A stretch of DNA of 64,000 nucleotides from Megalobrama amblycephala (Eukaryota; Chordata; Actinopteri; Cypriniformes; Xenocyprididae): NCBI RefSeq assembly GCF_018812025.1, contig NC_063050.1, positions 13,371,037 through 13,435,036 of the forward strand, written 5' to 3'. The notes below the pieces were generated by a model that was given only the letters and a program-made list of their open reading frames with translations, was not told the DNA's origin and ran no database searches. The position numbers and the translations under genes were made by a program. Positions 36,230-50,262 of the stretch are shown here, one piece after another (within the stretch, counting starts at the first letter, position 1; each line of letters starts with the position of its first letter).

Positions 36230-39200
36230 TCAGGCTCGTCTCTTCATATTCTAGAGAAGAAGTGAACATATGCATTAGAAATAAGATCTCATGTAACACC
36301 TTCACAACAACAGCAGAAGAACTCACATCCAGTGTGTCGTATTCAGAACATCTGGACTTGGGGTCAAGGGTCATGTAGGCGTCCTCAGGAGACTCGACCT
36401 GACGACACAATGATGAGAGAATGAATTCTGCCTTCATAACTGACAGGACACAAATGAGAAGAAGCAGGAGACGATTGTCACACTGTTTTATGTTGTCGTG
36501 ATCCTCTGTGCTTTTGCTCTTCTGATGGAGTCACTCGATTCCTGAGAGAGAAGAAGCAATGAACATGAACACAAACTGACTGTGATCTTCATGACGGTAC
36601 AGACACAGAGTCTCTCTCACCTTCTGATCAACAGCATCACAATCACAGTCATGACAACAGCTGCAGTGATTCCCACTGTGACTGTGATCAGAGACCAGCT
36701 GCTTTCTTCAGGCGTGCAGACGAGAGAAAGAGAAACTCAGTGCTTCACTCACTAAATACAGACAATGACCTACAAAACTGAGACCATTCTCACCTTTAAC
36801 AGTGAGAGAAACAGACTCTGATCTCTGAGATCCATATTTATTCTGAGCCTCACAGTAGAAGCGTCCACTGAAACTGGAGCTAAAGCTGGAGATGCTGAAA
36901 CTCTGTCCAGATCCAACAGCTGAGGTTTCATTCTCCTTAAACCAGCTGAAGTTCAGAGCAGGAGGGTTTGAATCACTGCTGCAGTTCAGAGTCACTGAAT
37001 CTCCTGACACTATTTCACCAGACGGACTGATGGACACTGAGACGCTCTTTGGAGGATCTGAAAAAAGAGTAAGAATGACTTACAGTCGATCATTTGATCA
37101 GTCTGGATTGAACTGAAAGGTGAAAGTGTGCGGTACATCTGACGCTGAGAGTGACGGCAGGAGTCGGCAGATGTTCCTGATCTCTCGCTGCACAGCTGTA
37201 GTTTCCCGTATCATCACTGCTGACCAACTGCAGCAACAGCTGATTCGTGCCGCTCCGTTCTGATAAACGCTTGCCGTTTTTATACCAGATAAAGTCTGTT
37301 CCTGAGAGGATACAGGTGGTGTTACAGAATAAAACAGGTGAATCTTTCTCAACGACCTCTTCAGGAATCTCCACTCTGAGCTCTGAAATCACAGACAAAA
37401 CAGATTTAATATTTATATGAAAGAACAGAGTCAAATCTGTCAGTGCAATATCAGTTTGACTGTACCTGTGACTCTGAGCTCGATCCCAGGAAAACCAAGA
37501 TATGTTTGTTTTTCTTTATTTGTCACAATTCTGAGGCAGTACCTTCCTTCATCCTCATGTCTCACATTACTGAGAGTGAGAACGAATGTTTTGTCTTTAT
37601 TGGGGAAGTACTGAACTCTGTCTCTGTAATCTGGGAGATTCAACAGATTGATGTTTTCTTGATCTTTAACTGGGTTTAAGGTCCAATATATCTCTGTCAT
37701 AGTGAGACGATCTGGGTGTTTATAAGTGCCTGATAAACTTGTTGTTGAACCCTTTAGGACACATTTCATCATATTTGAGTACTGAATCTCCCATTCCTGA
37801 CTGCAAATCCCTGGAAAATATAAAACAGGCAAATACAGATTTTGACCATACTGTGTTTGTGTTTTTACTTTTCTCAAGATCACAGAAACAGTTCTTCTAC
37901 TTCAGGATTTGCTTTGCTTGTTATATAGTTAATAAAACATTGCTTTACTCTTCAGGTTTAGTAATTGTAATCATCCACAAGACAAAATACAACAACATCA
38001 ACATATAAGATGTCTGCTGATCGTACTAACAATCTCTATGTCACAAATATATCACAAATACAAATATAATAAACACTTTACACAAACAAAAAAATGGCAT
38101 CAATAGCCAGTATTTACACTCACTAAAAAATGTTGGGTTAAAAATAACCCAACAAGTAACCCAACTATGGGTTAACATAGCACCTTCCCAACTGTGGGTT
38201 ATTTTTAACCCAATGGTTGGGTTAAAAGCCAGTTGGGTTAAAAATAACCCACAGTTGGGAAGGTGCTATGTTAACCCATAGTTGGGTTACTTGTTGGGTT
38301 ATTTACTAACTATGACTATTAACTTTTATTCATGACATTATTTTAATATATAAAATACACTTTGTTTTCTAGATTGTTTATTTGTATAAAATATGTTTTA
38401 ACAAATATATTTTAAATTACAAATTAAATATTGTGGAGCCATTTAATGTAAATATAAGTGTACATATTAAATTCAAAACACACAAGTGTAAATCAATTCA
38501 AAACCTATGCAAATTCGTACAAACATTACACATTCAAAACCTACACAAACATGTACAGAGTAAACTCAAAACATAAATAAAATATGTATACAGAACACAA
38601 AAATTCAAAATGAACATTATTTAAACCTACACAAAAGTGTACAGTAAATATTAAATTCAAAACCTATAAATTTGCAAACAGTACACAATTAAAACCTATA
38701 TTTAAAACTTTCGCAACCATGTAAACTCAAAACATGCATAAAATATGCACATATACAGAACACACAAATACAAAATGAACACTAAATGAAAAACTACGAG
38801 TACACATAAATTCATAACATTAAATCCTTCAATAAATAAACATATCGCGTACAGCAGGCGCTTAAGGTCCGCAATAAGGTCGGCCACAGGTAGGAATAAT
38901 GGAATAGGACTCTGGTTCTATTTTGTGGGTCAACACTGTACATTGTATGCATTGATGTGTTAAAAACTTGGGAGTTCTCTTTGTCCTCAAGGCATCAAGT
39001 CATGTGGATCCTGGCTTGTCTCACTGCTCAGGTAATGCATTATATTAGTGCCAACCTTCAAAGAATAAGTAAAGTTTAGTTGGCATGCACTGTGACAACA
39101 TAAGCAATGTAAAATTATGCAAAAGTTACACTGAAGCAGTGCTATACTGAATTAAAATATAGTCACTGCATTACACCTGCTGTTAAAGGGTTAGTTCACC

Positions 39201-42200
39201 CCCCCCCCCATGTAAAATTTTACATTTTACATAAAGGGGGGAGGGGGGTCTAATGCTATTTCATGTATTCTGACTTATTTACACTGTTAAAGAGTTGTAT
39301 TCCCATGCTAAACATGGCCAAAATTTCAAAACACGAGTTGGATGGTTTCGGATAGTTTTTTTCGAGCATGGCCCTTTATCGTATCCCTTATCACATAATA
39401 AAGGGCGGAATTCCTTGTATGGGCACTTCTCTCTGATAAAGAGCACGCCCATCAACGCATTTCGTTCGGGATACGGAAGCTGAGAGATTTTTCAACAGTG
39501 GTCACCAAAGAAGTGTGTTTTTGGTTGTGATGGAAAGATTGCCTTTTTCAGCTTCCCAGAGAGCACAGCGTTAAGGGAACAGTGGATGAAGTTTCAGGGC
39601 TCGACAATAAGGACTGCCCGATGGCCCGGGGCCAGTGTGAACGACGCTCGGGACAGTAGACGGAACGGTCACTTGTCTGATCGGGCCAGTGTTGTAGGGT
39701 ATGCGATATATATCGTCTATGTCTATGATATCGCAATTGTTGATTTAACGATCTGAAATTATCAAGTATGTCCCTCAATTTACAAAACCAAACAAAAACA
39801 CACCCATTGAGCGCACGCATGCAATATGTGACATAGTCTAGTAACAGTTAGGTTAGACTAGTGCGCATGCATATTTAGAGTGTAAATATTCACTGTGCGT
39901 GGTTTAGTCTATTAAAATGCCTTTAGAATGACCCAGAATTCAAGGTAAAGGGCAAAAATGCTCCAGTATATCTTTTATATTTATATCACTTAATATAGTT
40001 AACCAGTATTACACAGCGCCATTTTTCTCCAAATATCAACAATTACAAATGTGATATTGATTTTATTCGGTGTACAGTTTAAAGGTCCCGTTTTTCGTGG
40101 TTTTTTGAAGCTTTGATTGTGTTTATAGTGTGCAATATAACATGTGTTCATGTTTCGCGTGTAAAAAAACACAGTATTTTTCACATAATTTACTTATCTG
40201 TATACCGCTGTTTCCACTGTCATAAAAACGGGCTGATGACTTCCTTGTTCTATGAAGTCCCTCCTTCAGAAACACGTAACGAGTTCTGATTGTGCCAGCG
40301 GTTCCTGTGTTGTGATTCGACAGCAGTTTAGCGAACCTTGCCCGGAAAGGTCACGCCTCTTACCATAACGTGGAGATGCACGCGCTCAGTGTTATTGTAA
40401 ACATGTCTTTAATTTTACCCTATCAATTTGAGCCGGAATCAGACCCGGTGATTGGACTGCGGGATGAAAATAACAGCGTTTCGACGACATGGCGACAAAC
40501 ACACTCTACAAACGCAACTCTTGTGTATTCCTGTGGGCGGAGGTTAGTCAAAAAACTGTTTTAGTGACGTCATTAAAGAAGGAAGTAGAGGGATGTAGTC
40601 CAAACTGGCCGTTCGATGTAGGCGACTTCTGTTAAATAAAATATCTCGCTTGGCATTGAACTTTGAGCTTTAAAATTTCACAGATTTTATTTATACTCTA
40701 ACAACAACATTACACACTAACTAAAGTTTGAAACATGGGATCACGAAAAACGGGACCTTTAATGAACAATAACTTAATATCAATGGACTTTCATTTTAGA
40801 CACTAAATCGCCTGTTTCACTCTATTTCGCCAACGAAAATAGTTCCAAACAAAGTCCACAGAATTGTTTTGCGTCTCTGAGCACTGATCAATCCTGAATC
40901 GATCAGCCGTTTGAATGAATCGGTTGAATTCAGTTGAATCTCAATGACTCGCTCATTAGCAGGGACTTGCTGCCACCTACTGGCGGGTTTAATTTCAGGT
41001 TTAAAGTGTCTTTTCATTTTTTAAAGGTCCCGTTTTTTGTGGTTTTTTGAAGCTTTGATTGTGTTTATAGTGTGCAATATAACATGTGTTCATGTTTCGT
41101 GTGTAAAAAAACACAGTATTTTTCACATAATTTACTTATCTGTATACCGCTGTTTCCACTGTCATAAAAACGGGCTGATGACTTCCTTGTTCTATGAAGT
41201 CCCTCCTTCAGAAATACGTAACGAGTTCTGATTGTGACAGCGGTTCCTGTGTTGTGATTCGACAGCTCTGAGCGCACCGTGCCCGGAAAAGTCACGCCTC
41301 TTACCATAACGGGGAGATGCACGCGCTCAGTGTTATTGTAAACATGTCTTTAATTTTACCCTATCAATTTGAGCCGGAATCAGACCCGGTGATTGGACTG
41401 CGGGATGAAAATAACAGCGTTTCGACGACATGGCGACAAACACACTCTACAAACGCAACTCTTGTGTATTCCTGTGGGCGGAGGTTAGTCAAAAAACTGT
41501 TTTAGTGACGTCATTAAAGAAGGAAGTAGAGGGATGTAGTCCAAACTGGCCGTTCGATGTAGGCGACTTCTGTTAAATAAAATATCTCGCTTGGCATTGA
41601 ACTTTGAGCTTTAAAATTTTACAGATTTTATTTATACTCTAACAACAACATTACACACTAACTAAAGTTTGAAACATGGGATCACGAAGAACGGGACCTT
41701 TAAATAATTTCAAATAACCCTTCTGGGCCTTAAACATTTTAGTTGCGTGGACTCTTAATGGAGGGACAGAAATTTCTTTAAATATCTTTAAAAAGATTTT
41801 GATTTGCGTTCCAAAGATGAGTGAAGGTCTTATAGTTGTGGAACAACATGAGGGTGAGAAATTAATGACAGAATTTTCATTTTTGGGTAAACTAACACAT
41901 TAACAAGCAGAATCAATACAGAGCAGTGTAATTTATCAAAGCTAATTTTGCAGTGTTGCTTTTACTTACAGAGTGATTGTCAGTTAAGCTGTGCTTCATT
42001 TCAGCACCATTTTCCCAACTGTGAGACATGGCGATGATGGCAGGACAGCGGGAAGGGTTTTGAAGGCAGTTTCTCCATGACCATCTTTGAAAGACAAGTT
42101 TAAAAAAAAAATATTTATACCATGTGTGTGTGGACAAATTTCACAAGCATGACATGGTCAATACATTTTTTCCCAAAATAAAACAACCCTTCACTATTCT

Positions 42201-45200
42201 GAACATCATTAAACTCAGCATTCCATTTCTTCAATAGTTTTTGTTCCAAAGCATCAAATCCATGCAGTTTGTTGAGGTGTTGTACATCTAATGAACACAT
42301 TAGCTTGGCTGTGAGGACTTCTTGCGTTCTTTTGATACTAAATCGTTGTCAGTCATTAAACAACTTGGATTCTATTTAAATTAAAACATAATGTATTAAA
42401 ATGAAGGAAGACAACTGAGAAAAAAACAAAACAAGAGTAATAAACTGTACCCCAGTGTTTCCCAAACCTGGTTCTGTAGTAGCCCTAGCACTGGACATTT
42501 TGTCTCTCTAATCCTGATTTAACTTACCAGCTTGTTAGCAGAGAGACTCCAAGGCCGGAAAAGGGTGTCAGATAAGGAAGACATCAAAAATGTGTATTGC
42601 TGGGGATAATCTAGGACCAGTTGAGAACCACGGTCATCCAGCAGCATAAAACTTTCATCCACTTCTTGCTCTGTGTTACAATAAAACTAAAATATTTTAG
42701 TATATAAATAAATACTAAAAATATTGTCAGTATTTTAAAAAAGTTGTCACTTATTTAAATAGCTTACCTTCAAATGTTTCCATTAAATAGCAGGTTGTTG
42801 TAGTCTTTGCTTCACAAATTATTCCATTTGTCTAAAACACAAGTATAAACACATTTAGTACAACACAAATGCAAGAACTAACATAACGTTAGCTTCATAA
42901 GAAATAATAGTACAAAGATGCTTCAGATACCCCTGTAATACATTTACATGCATTACTATATAGAACATGCATTATTAATATACCACATTTCTGCAAATAC
43001 CAGATTTGCAGTTAGTGTTACTACAGTAAATCTAATAAACAGTAAGTTATTTATCGATAACTACTCATGAACTAATCGTTCATTGGTTGCACAACGTTTT
43101 TCCAGCTTTTGCATAGAAGCTGTTGGGAATATTGCGCTCTTTCATCTTACAATATCTTAGATTTTAGCGAATTCAAACAGCACTGTTGTGGTGCTGGTGC
43201 CGTATGATCGAGGATCGATGACCGAGCTCGCGCTGCGTAGGCCGAGCTGATAAACGGTCCGTGCGGCGCGGCTCGGCTCAAACGGCACTTTCGTTCCGCA
43301 TTTCTAAAAGATCTGTACAAAAAAAGTAAGTTACTTTTTTAAAGCCTGAAGCTCAATTTTAGTTGTCATATTATGAAAGATTATCACGAAGACCGTAAAA
43401 CATGCGTAATATTGGATAGTGATTGCGGAGACCTACTCTTCCTTAGTAAAAATATAAAATTCAGTTGTAGAATATACGTAAGTTAATGTTTCACTACACA
43501 ATACCTAATGTTATAAAAGTTTTATATACGAAAACGACATGGCTTACCTTCATAATCAGGCTGCAGCAGCTTCTTTCCGTTGACTGTCCCTGGACCGTTA
43601 AAATTTGAACCGTCACGGGATCCGCATTTAACCCAACAGATGGGTTATTAATAAAAATAACCCAACGATTTTAAAAATGACCCAACATTTTTGGTAAATA
43701 ACCCAACCTAGTGACCCAATATGTGTAACCCAACGGTTGGGTTAATAAAATAACCCAACGTTTTTTAAGCGTCTAAAAAGACTAATTTGATCTGTTACTA
43801 TATGGGTCATTCTACAGAAACGTCCACTTTTCTGTCCCTAGACTTTACAGAAATATTACACTTGAAAAACACTTTAGGATTACATTTTTTTATATATATT
43901 TTAATATGAAACAATATGTTTATGAACAATTAAACCTTCTTGAGCCATCAATGTGCCAATATTTGTTTTTTAATTAATTCTAAAAATTCCAAGCGCCACA
44001 GAAGTACTCGTCCCCACAGTCATATACAGAGGGAAAGTGCTTTATTTTGAGCTCAGAAACAGGTTTTTCTACCATTTTAATTACAATAATGTATGCATAA
44101 CTATCAAATATATAATGTAAATAACATAAAAAAAACAAATGCCAAATAAATATTATAAAATATATAATGAATGTAGTTGTCCCCTGGTGTTGTGTCAATG
44201 GTTTTACCTTTAACAAAAATCTCTTATTTTGAAATAAATAATCACACTGATGACATCACTTGACTTCCTCCTTCCTATTTCCTGAAGATCAGTGAAGAAA
44301 GGTCAATGGAAAGTCCTCTATCTCTTTTCAATTATCAGAAAATTTAATTAGAAAATCATAATTTCATACGAAGCTTTTAGTTGAAGTCACTGGTGTGACC
44401 TACTTTATTGCTAGGGAATTATAAAAAACTAGAATACAAATGGATTAAACTACTTGATTTAGTGAATATATCATGATTGACAACATGTGGGTTGACACCT
44501 TGCAGCAGCCATTTTATAAAATGCATTTTTCATGAAAAATGTCACTGGTGTTACTGTCACTGGTGTTACCTTTTTATGAAATTGTCACTGGTGTTACCGT
44601 CACTGGTGTTACCCATTTATAGATAAACTTTATTTAAAGCTATTCATTTAGTTCTTTTGCATAAGATAGCACTAAGATTACATGATTCTAACTTTTCTTT
44701 CTCATTGTTAATCCTCCTTTGGGCAGATATGGCTAAATTAAGGGTATTTGGCTAAATTCAGTGCAGCGACTTTACAGACAGCGTATTTTACAGACAGTTT
44801 TAAAATGTTGTTTATGATCTTTTTCTGACTGTTTTCACTAAGTGTCAATGATAGTCTTTTATTGTACACCAAATGTAAAAATTTTGTCCAATCTACTTAA
44901 TTATAGTTGAAAAATTAAGGATCTTTGGTCCTATGTATACGTCACTGGAGATTCATTTTGTCACTGGTGTTACTGTTTTTTGTCTGTCACATTAAATAAA
45001 ATGTGTCATGTGACATGATAATAATTTTACATCCATTGAATTCTGCTACACTCAAGAATTAAGATTTAAAGGATTGCATCATTACTTTTTTATAACTATT
45101 TTTCCAATATTTTCATTGTTATAGCAAATACATGGTTGCGAAATTGAATTATTATCATTCAATCACACTTTTAACTAACCTGATTAAAATAAAAAACACA

Positions 45201-45692
45201 TAATCTCCTTATTTTTTGCATTATCATTATTATTCTGTAACTCTGACTGCATGTGCTGAAAAAATTGAGAAATAATATTTCATAAAAATGAAAAATACCA
45301 GAGAAGTAAGGTAACACCAGTGACAAAAAAGGGGACATGCAGTCTTTAAATAAATGTACAAAAAAAATAAAAACTCATTAAGCTGTCATTTATGTGTATT
45401 CATAAATTCAAAGTGTAATATAATAATGTGGTCTAAGTTTAAATGTTAGAAAAAGAAATACATTTTAAGACATTTTGTCATACCAAAAGTGGACGTTTCT
45501 GTAGAATGACCCATATATTGAAGTGTCTGTATCAGTTTAGCAGAACTGTGAACTCTACACTTTCTTGATATTAAATACAGACAAAACATCCTGAAAGATG
45601 GAGGTTTCTTCAGTGTGTGTGTGAAAATATGAATTATGTTCAGACTCACCAGGAATCACAAACAGAGAAATCAGAGAGAAAAGACGAAACAT
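36230..45692 (-). CDS. Gene D: CD22/Siglec-like receptor V-C2-C2-TM with two-tyrosine tail
   Basis: Eight coding exons with consistent phase, summing to 1134 bases (377 residues): signal peptide 45650-45692 (MFRLFSLISLFVIPG); V 37466-37810; C2 37137-37382; C2 36794-37057; TM 36621-36705 (SLITVTVGITAAVVMTVIVM); cytoplasmic 36484-36541; tyrosine exon 36327-36398 (DAYMTL, SEYDTL); last exon 36230-36250 (NMKRRA, stop TGA at 36230). SEYDTL fits the ITIM pattern SxYxxL. The donor after 36484 (GTGTGA) is weak. Intron 1 is 7.8 kb because of transposons. V domain has Gly instead of strand-B Cys and YCLR in strand F, as in gene C. This is the only complete, uninterrupted receptor frame in the window. 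The inhibitory-receptor role is inferred from the family. Confidence 0.82.
40083..40758. mobile_element. MITE AGGTCCCGTTTTTCGTG, copy 2 (duplicated)
   Basis: Unit 2 counterpart of 30395-31070, with TTAA on both sides. Confidence 0.8.
41025..41699. mobile_element. MITE AGGTCCC family, insertion found only in unit 2
   Basis: TTAA at 41021-41024 and 41700-41703. Unit 1 has the empty site TTTTTTAAATAATTTC at about 31332-31347, with a single TTAA. Same family as the copy 270 bases to the left. Confidence 0.9.
42115..43553 (-). CDS. Candidate small spliced gene inside the TTGGGTT element, copy 2
   Basis: Counterpart of 31748-33190: exon ending 43548 (ATG at 43551-43553), 42768-42831, 42528-42670, and terminal exon 42115 to about 42300. 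Splice sites and reading frames are unchanged. Same uncertainty as copy 1. Confidence 0.4.
43803..45513. mobile_element. 1.7-kb mariner-type non-autonomous element, TA target site, unit 2 only
   Basis: Termini TGGGTCATTCTACAGAAACG and inverse, flanked by TA; unit 1 keeps the empty site ACTATATATTG at about 33434. Internal direct repeats GTCACTGGTGTTAC occur several times between 44520 and 44620 and again near 44955 and 45305. No transposase frame is visible. Confidence 0.85.
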
Positions 45693-46001
45693 TCTGGAAG
45701 ACACGAGGAAGATTGTTACAATTACACAAATATAAAACTTTTGTTTGCATGAGGAGATACATATGAAACAAGTACTTAATATATCATATTCAATAATCTC
45801 TCTATTGAAACTGTAGAAAAACTTGTTTTTTGCATTGTAAAATATATCTGTCCTACCTTACTTTCATCTGCAGTGTTTGTGTGTAAAAATGACTCTATGA
45901 TCTGAATGCAGTAGTTTAACTGTTTTCACACATCCTGTCTCTCTTCACTTCCTCTGAATGAGTGCAAAACCCTCACAGTCACATGACACTTGTGCAGATT
46001 T

Positions 46002-46042
<41 letters not shown>

Positions 46043-47362
46043 TATGTGCATGTGTGTGTGTGTGTATACAGACAATTTTTTGAAAATATGATTTAGCAAA
46101 CCGTGATGAAAATGTCTGACAAATGTCTTACAGAAGTCGCTCAAGCCTCTTTGAATCAGTATTAATGCATTAATTCAGTCACAGAGGAGCTGAACTGAAG
46201 TTCACTGAAATACTGTGGAAACTCAGACAATGTGACGTTCACATGCACTGGAAAAATGACACTTCCTCTTTTCTTTTTTTAGTATATACTGATGCAAGAT
46301 AAATGTGTAACATCTCGTCTTGAGGAACAGCTTCTCTTTGACTTCATCTAAACATCATCAACACAAACACAAATCAGCAGATATTTCACATAAACAGAGT
46401 CAAAGATTTGATGATTTAATAACTGATAATTGACTGTAATCCTATAGCTATACTGTAATTTAGTGAATGTGTTTAACTATATTGAGCTCAAGATGCTCTC
46501 ACGGTGTAAAGTCAAACGGGCTCTTACAGAAGGTGTTTCTGGGGTTTGATGTCATGAGGTGTGTGAACTGAAGCTCAATGTGCTGAACGAAAAGAAGAAG
46601 CTCTTGACCAGTTTCACCAGCTCTTTCAGAACAAGACTTTGGGCCTTTATAGGTTACAAAAGTGGTGCAAAAACACTGTGAGATGAAAGACAAAGTTGCA
46701 GTGACATTCTTCTTATATACTGTTAAAATCACTAATAATTTTATTTTAAAGAACAGATTTGTTTTTATTGTTTACTCTTATAGGTCTACTGAGCATCTCA
46801 AACGAGTTTATTGTGTAGCAGTAGAACTCTGAATATTCCACACACGTCACTGTTGATGAATGTTTATTTTTAATTATTATAAATATTATTATTTTAGTTT
46901 TTTTGATCAGCACCTCGGACAGCGCGTCACTGCGCACCTCTACAGCCTCACCGACCTGACGCGCCCTCTAGAGGAAGATACATGTAACTGCACCACATTA
47001 TCATAGCGAGTGGAATGACTATGAAGAAATATATTTCTTAACTAGTCTCTGAAAGTGCCTCTAAAATCAGCCTATAGACAAGCCTGACAAAACTGAGAGA
47101 CCAGTTATAAGACCAAACAGATTTCGCCCCCCTTTGACGACTATAGTATTTATTTTTCCTACTATGGCAGTAAATGTGGAGCGAGATCTGTTTGGATACT
47201 GACATTCTTCCAAATATCTTTCTTTGTGTTCAGCAGAACAAAGAAATTCACACAGGTTTGAGGGTGAGTAAATGATGACAATTTTCATTTTTGAGTGAAC
47301 TATCCCTTTAAGCTTAAAGTTATTTAGGCGCGTTCGCGTGACCATAGCAACAGTCCTCTTAA

Positions 47363-47690
47363 AGGGATAGTTCACCCAAAAATGAAAATTGTCATCATTT
47401 ACTCACCCTCAAGTTGTTCAAAATCTGTATAATTTTCTTTCTTTGTTCTGTTGAACACAAAGAAAGATATTTGGAAGAAAGTTTGTAACCAGGCCACTTT
47501 GGGGCACCATTGACTTCCACAGTAGGAAAAAACTACTATGGAAGTCAATGGTGCCCTAAAACTGTTCAGTTTAACACATTCTTCAAAATATCTTCCTTTG
47601 TGTTCAACAGAACAAATAAATTCATACAGATTTTGAACTTGAGGGTGAGTAAATGATGACTGAATTTTCATTTTTGGGTGAACTATCCCT
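47363..47690. mobile_element. MITE AGGGATAGTTCACCC, unit 2 copy
   Basis: Counterpart of 35307-35634 with TTAA flanks. Confidence 0.7.
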
Positions 47691-48281
47691 TTAAAAACAA
47701 CTTCTCTGTTTGATCAGTGTTGCACAGAATATCAACAAAACAGCCGCTATTTATCACTGAAAACAGCCGATAGAAATAACTTTTTAAAATAATCACTGCT
47801 GAAGATTCACTGTATAATTCACACTGACTGAAATAAAGCAAACAGTGATACAACACAATGTCGTTTCAATTATTTTTTTATTTGTATAACACTTTTTTCA
47901 CAATGCATATCATTAAAGCAGAGAAATAAATGGAAAGTGACAATAATAGTCGTCTGTCGTAAACAAGCTGAAGGCAATAATAGCAAGGAAAATTCACACA
48001 GAATGTGTTTTTGCATTAAACTGTGCTGCTTTTCTTCCGCTTTTCTAAACATGCGCTACACAATCGTATGACCGTTGTGCTCGAGTTAGTTGCAAATTGT
48101 GATTTATATGCAATGCTGCGTCAACATGAACATCCACTAGATTGATGTATTTGACTCTTGAGATGTTCTCTCATTTTTAGCAGCACAACATTATAAATGA
48201 ATGTGAAATGAACTGTGAAATTAAATTAATATAAGATATAATAATCATTTGCCCATGTTATAATATGTAGAATCCTGATCT

Positions 48282-50262
48282 TCAGGCTCGTCTCTTCATA
48301 TTCTAGAGAAGAAGTGAACATATGCATTAGAAATAAGATCTCATGTAACACCTTCACAACAACAGCAGAAGAACTCACATCCAGTGTGTCGTATTCAGAG
48401 CATCTGGACTTGGGGTCAAGGGTCATGTAGGCGTCCTCAGGAGACTCGACCTGACGACACAATGATGAGAGAATGAATTCTGCCTTCATAACTGACAGGA
48501 CACAAATGAGAAGAAGCAGGAGACGATTGTCACACTGTTTTATGTTGTCGTGATCCTCTGTGCTTTTGCTCTTCTGATGGAGTCACTCGATTCCTGAGAG
48601 AGAAGAAGAAATGAACATGAACACAAACTGACTGTGATCTTCATGACGGTACAGACACAGAGTCTCTCTCACCTTCTGATCAACAGCATCACAATCACAG
48701 TCATGACAACAGCTGCAGTGATTCCCACTGTGACTGTGATCAGAGACCAGCTGCTTTCTTCAGGCGTGCAGACGAGAGAAAGAGAAACTCAGTGCTTCAC
48801 TCACTAAATACAGACAATGACCTACAAAACTGAGACCATTCTCACCTTTAACAGTGAGAGACACAGACGCTGATCTCTGAGATCCATATTTATTCTGAGC
48901 CTCACAGTAGAAGCGTCCACTGAAACTGGAGCTAAAGCTGGAGATGCTGAAACTCTGTCCAGATCCAACAGCTGAGGTTTCATCCTCCTTAAACCAGCTG
49001 AAGTTCAGAGCAGGAGGGTTTGAATCACTGCTGCAGTTCAGAGTCACTGAATCTCCTGACACTATTTCACCAGACGGACTGATGGACACTGAGACGCTCT
49101 TTGGAGGATCTGAAAAAAGAGTAAGAATGACTTACAGTCGATCATTTGATCAGTCTGGATTGAACTGAAAGGTGAAAGTGTGCGGTACATCTGACGCTGA
49201 GAGTGACGGCAGGAGTCGGCAGATGTTCCTGATCTCTCGCTGCACAGCTGTAGTTTCCCGTATCATCACTGCTGACCGACTGCAGCAACAGCTGATTCGT
49301 GCCGCTCCGTTCTGATAAACGCTTGCCGTTTTTATACCAGATAAAGTCTGTTCCTGAGAGGATACAGGTGCTCTTACAGAATAAAACAGGTGAATCTTTC
49401 TCAACGACCTCTTCAGGAATCTCCACTCTGAGCTCTGAAATCACAGACAAACAGATTTAATATTTATATGAAAGAACAGAGTCAAATCTGTCAGTGCAAT
49501 ATTAGTTTGACTGTACCTGTGACTCTGAGCTCGATCCCAGGAAAACCAAGATATGTTTGTTTTTCTTTATTTGTCACAATTCTGAGGCAGTACATTCCTT
49601 CATCCTTCATCATGTCTCACATTACTGAGAGTGAGAACGAATGTCGATCTTTATTAGGGAAGAACTGAACTCTGTCTCTGTAATCTGGAAGATTCAACAG
49701 ATTGATGAATTCCTCGCCTTTAACAGGGTTTACGGTCCAATATATCTCTGTCACAGTGAGATGATCTGGGTGTTTATAAGTGCCTGATAAACTTGTTGTT
49801 GAACCCTTTAGGACACATTTCATCATGTTTGAGTACTGAATCTTCCATTCCTGACTGCAATTCCCTGGGAAATATAAAAGAAGCAAACAGTGATTTTATA
49901 ATGTGCAATTATCACTATAATCATACAGTGTTTTTGTGTTTTTATTTCAGTGTTTTTCTCTACATGACAAATGCTCTTCAGAAGTAAGATGTGTTTTAAT
50001 GGAGTCTTCAGATCTTGTTTCACTGTTCGCTTTGATTGTCTTTATATAGTTTTTGTTCATTACAAACACTTCTTTACTCTTCAGTTATTCTTTACATTTA
50101 CTGTAAACATCCGAATACAAGCTAAAACAACAGCAACATATGATATTGTGGATATTCAACATGTTTATAATCAGAGCAAGAACTCAATCATTTCAAATAA
50201 GGTTTTGCTTCAGACTCACCAGGAATCACAATCAGAGAAATCAGAGAGAAAAGACGAAACAT
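48282..50262 (-). pseudogene. Gene E: gene D paralogue with frameshifted V exon
   Basis: Same exon plan as gene D: signal peptide 50220-50262 (MFRLFSLISLIVIPG); V 49517-49864; C2 49189-49434; C2 48846-49109; TM 48673-48757; cytoplasmic 48536-48593; tyrosine exon 48379-48450; last exon 48282-48302. In the V exon, one base is lost near 49646 and four are gained near 49610 compared with genes C and D. The net change is +3, but the stretch between is out of frame and meets TGA at 49617-49619, before strand F. All other exons are intact and splice sites are normal, so the lesion is recent or a sequencing/assembly error. Intron 1 is only about 355 bases and lacks the 5-kb element, suggesting the ancestral gene form. 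Confidence 0.75.

Larger units (their letters stand above)
27100..36800. repeat. Tandem segmental duplication, unit 1 (about 9.7 kb)
   Basis: Sequence from inside the second C2 exon of gene C through its 5' flank to the second C2 exon of gene D matches 36800-48850 at high identity with an offset of 9702 bases at the left end. The unit differs from unit 2 by two insertions present only in unit 2 and by a 33-bp inversion. Confidence 0.85.
38121..43771. mobile_element. TTGGGTT-ended element in gene D intron 1, second copy
   Basis: Duplicate of the element at 28419-33408, carried along by the segmental duplication and enlarged by an extra MITE at 41025-41699. Confidence 0.5.
36800..48850. repeat. 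Tandem segmental duplication, unit 2 (about 12.05 kb)
   Basis: Matches unit 1. The 2.35-kb length excess is explained by the insertions at 41025-41699 and 43803-45513. The next partial unit runs from 48850 to about 50280 with an offset of 12052 bases at its left end. Confidence 0.85.

Noticed and set aside
36174..36437. 87-residue unspliced tail frame of gene D (also 48226-48489 in gene E)
   Set aside because: It reads through a good donor (GTGAGT at 36321-36326); the spliced form ending NMKRRA fits better.
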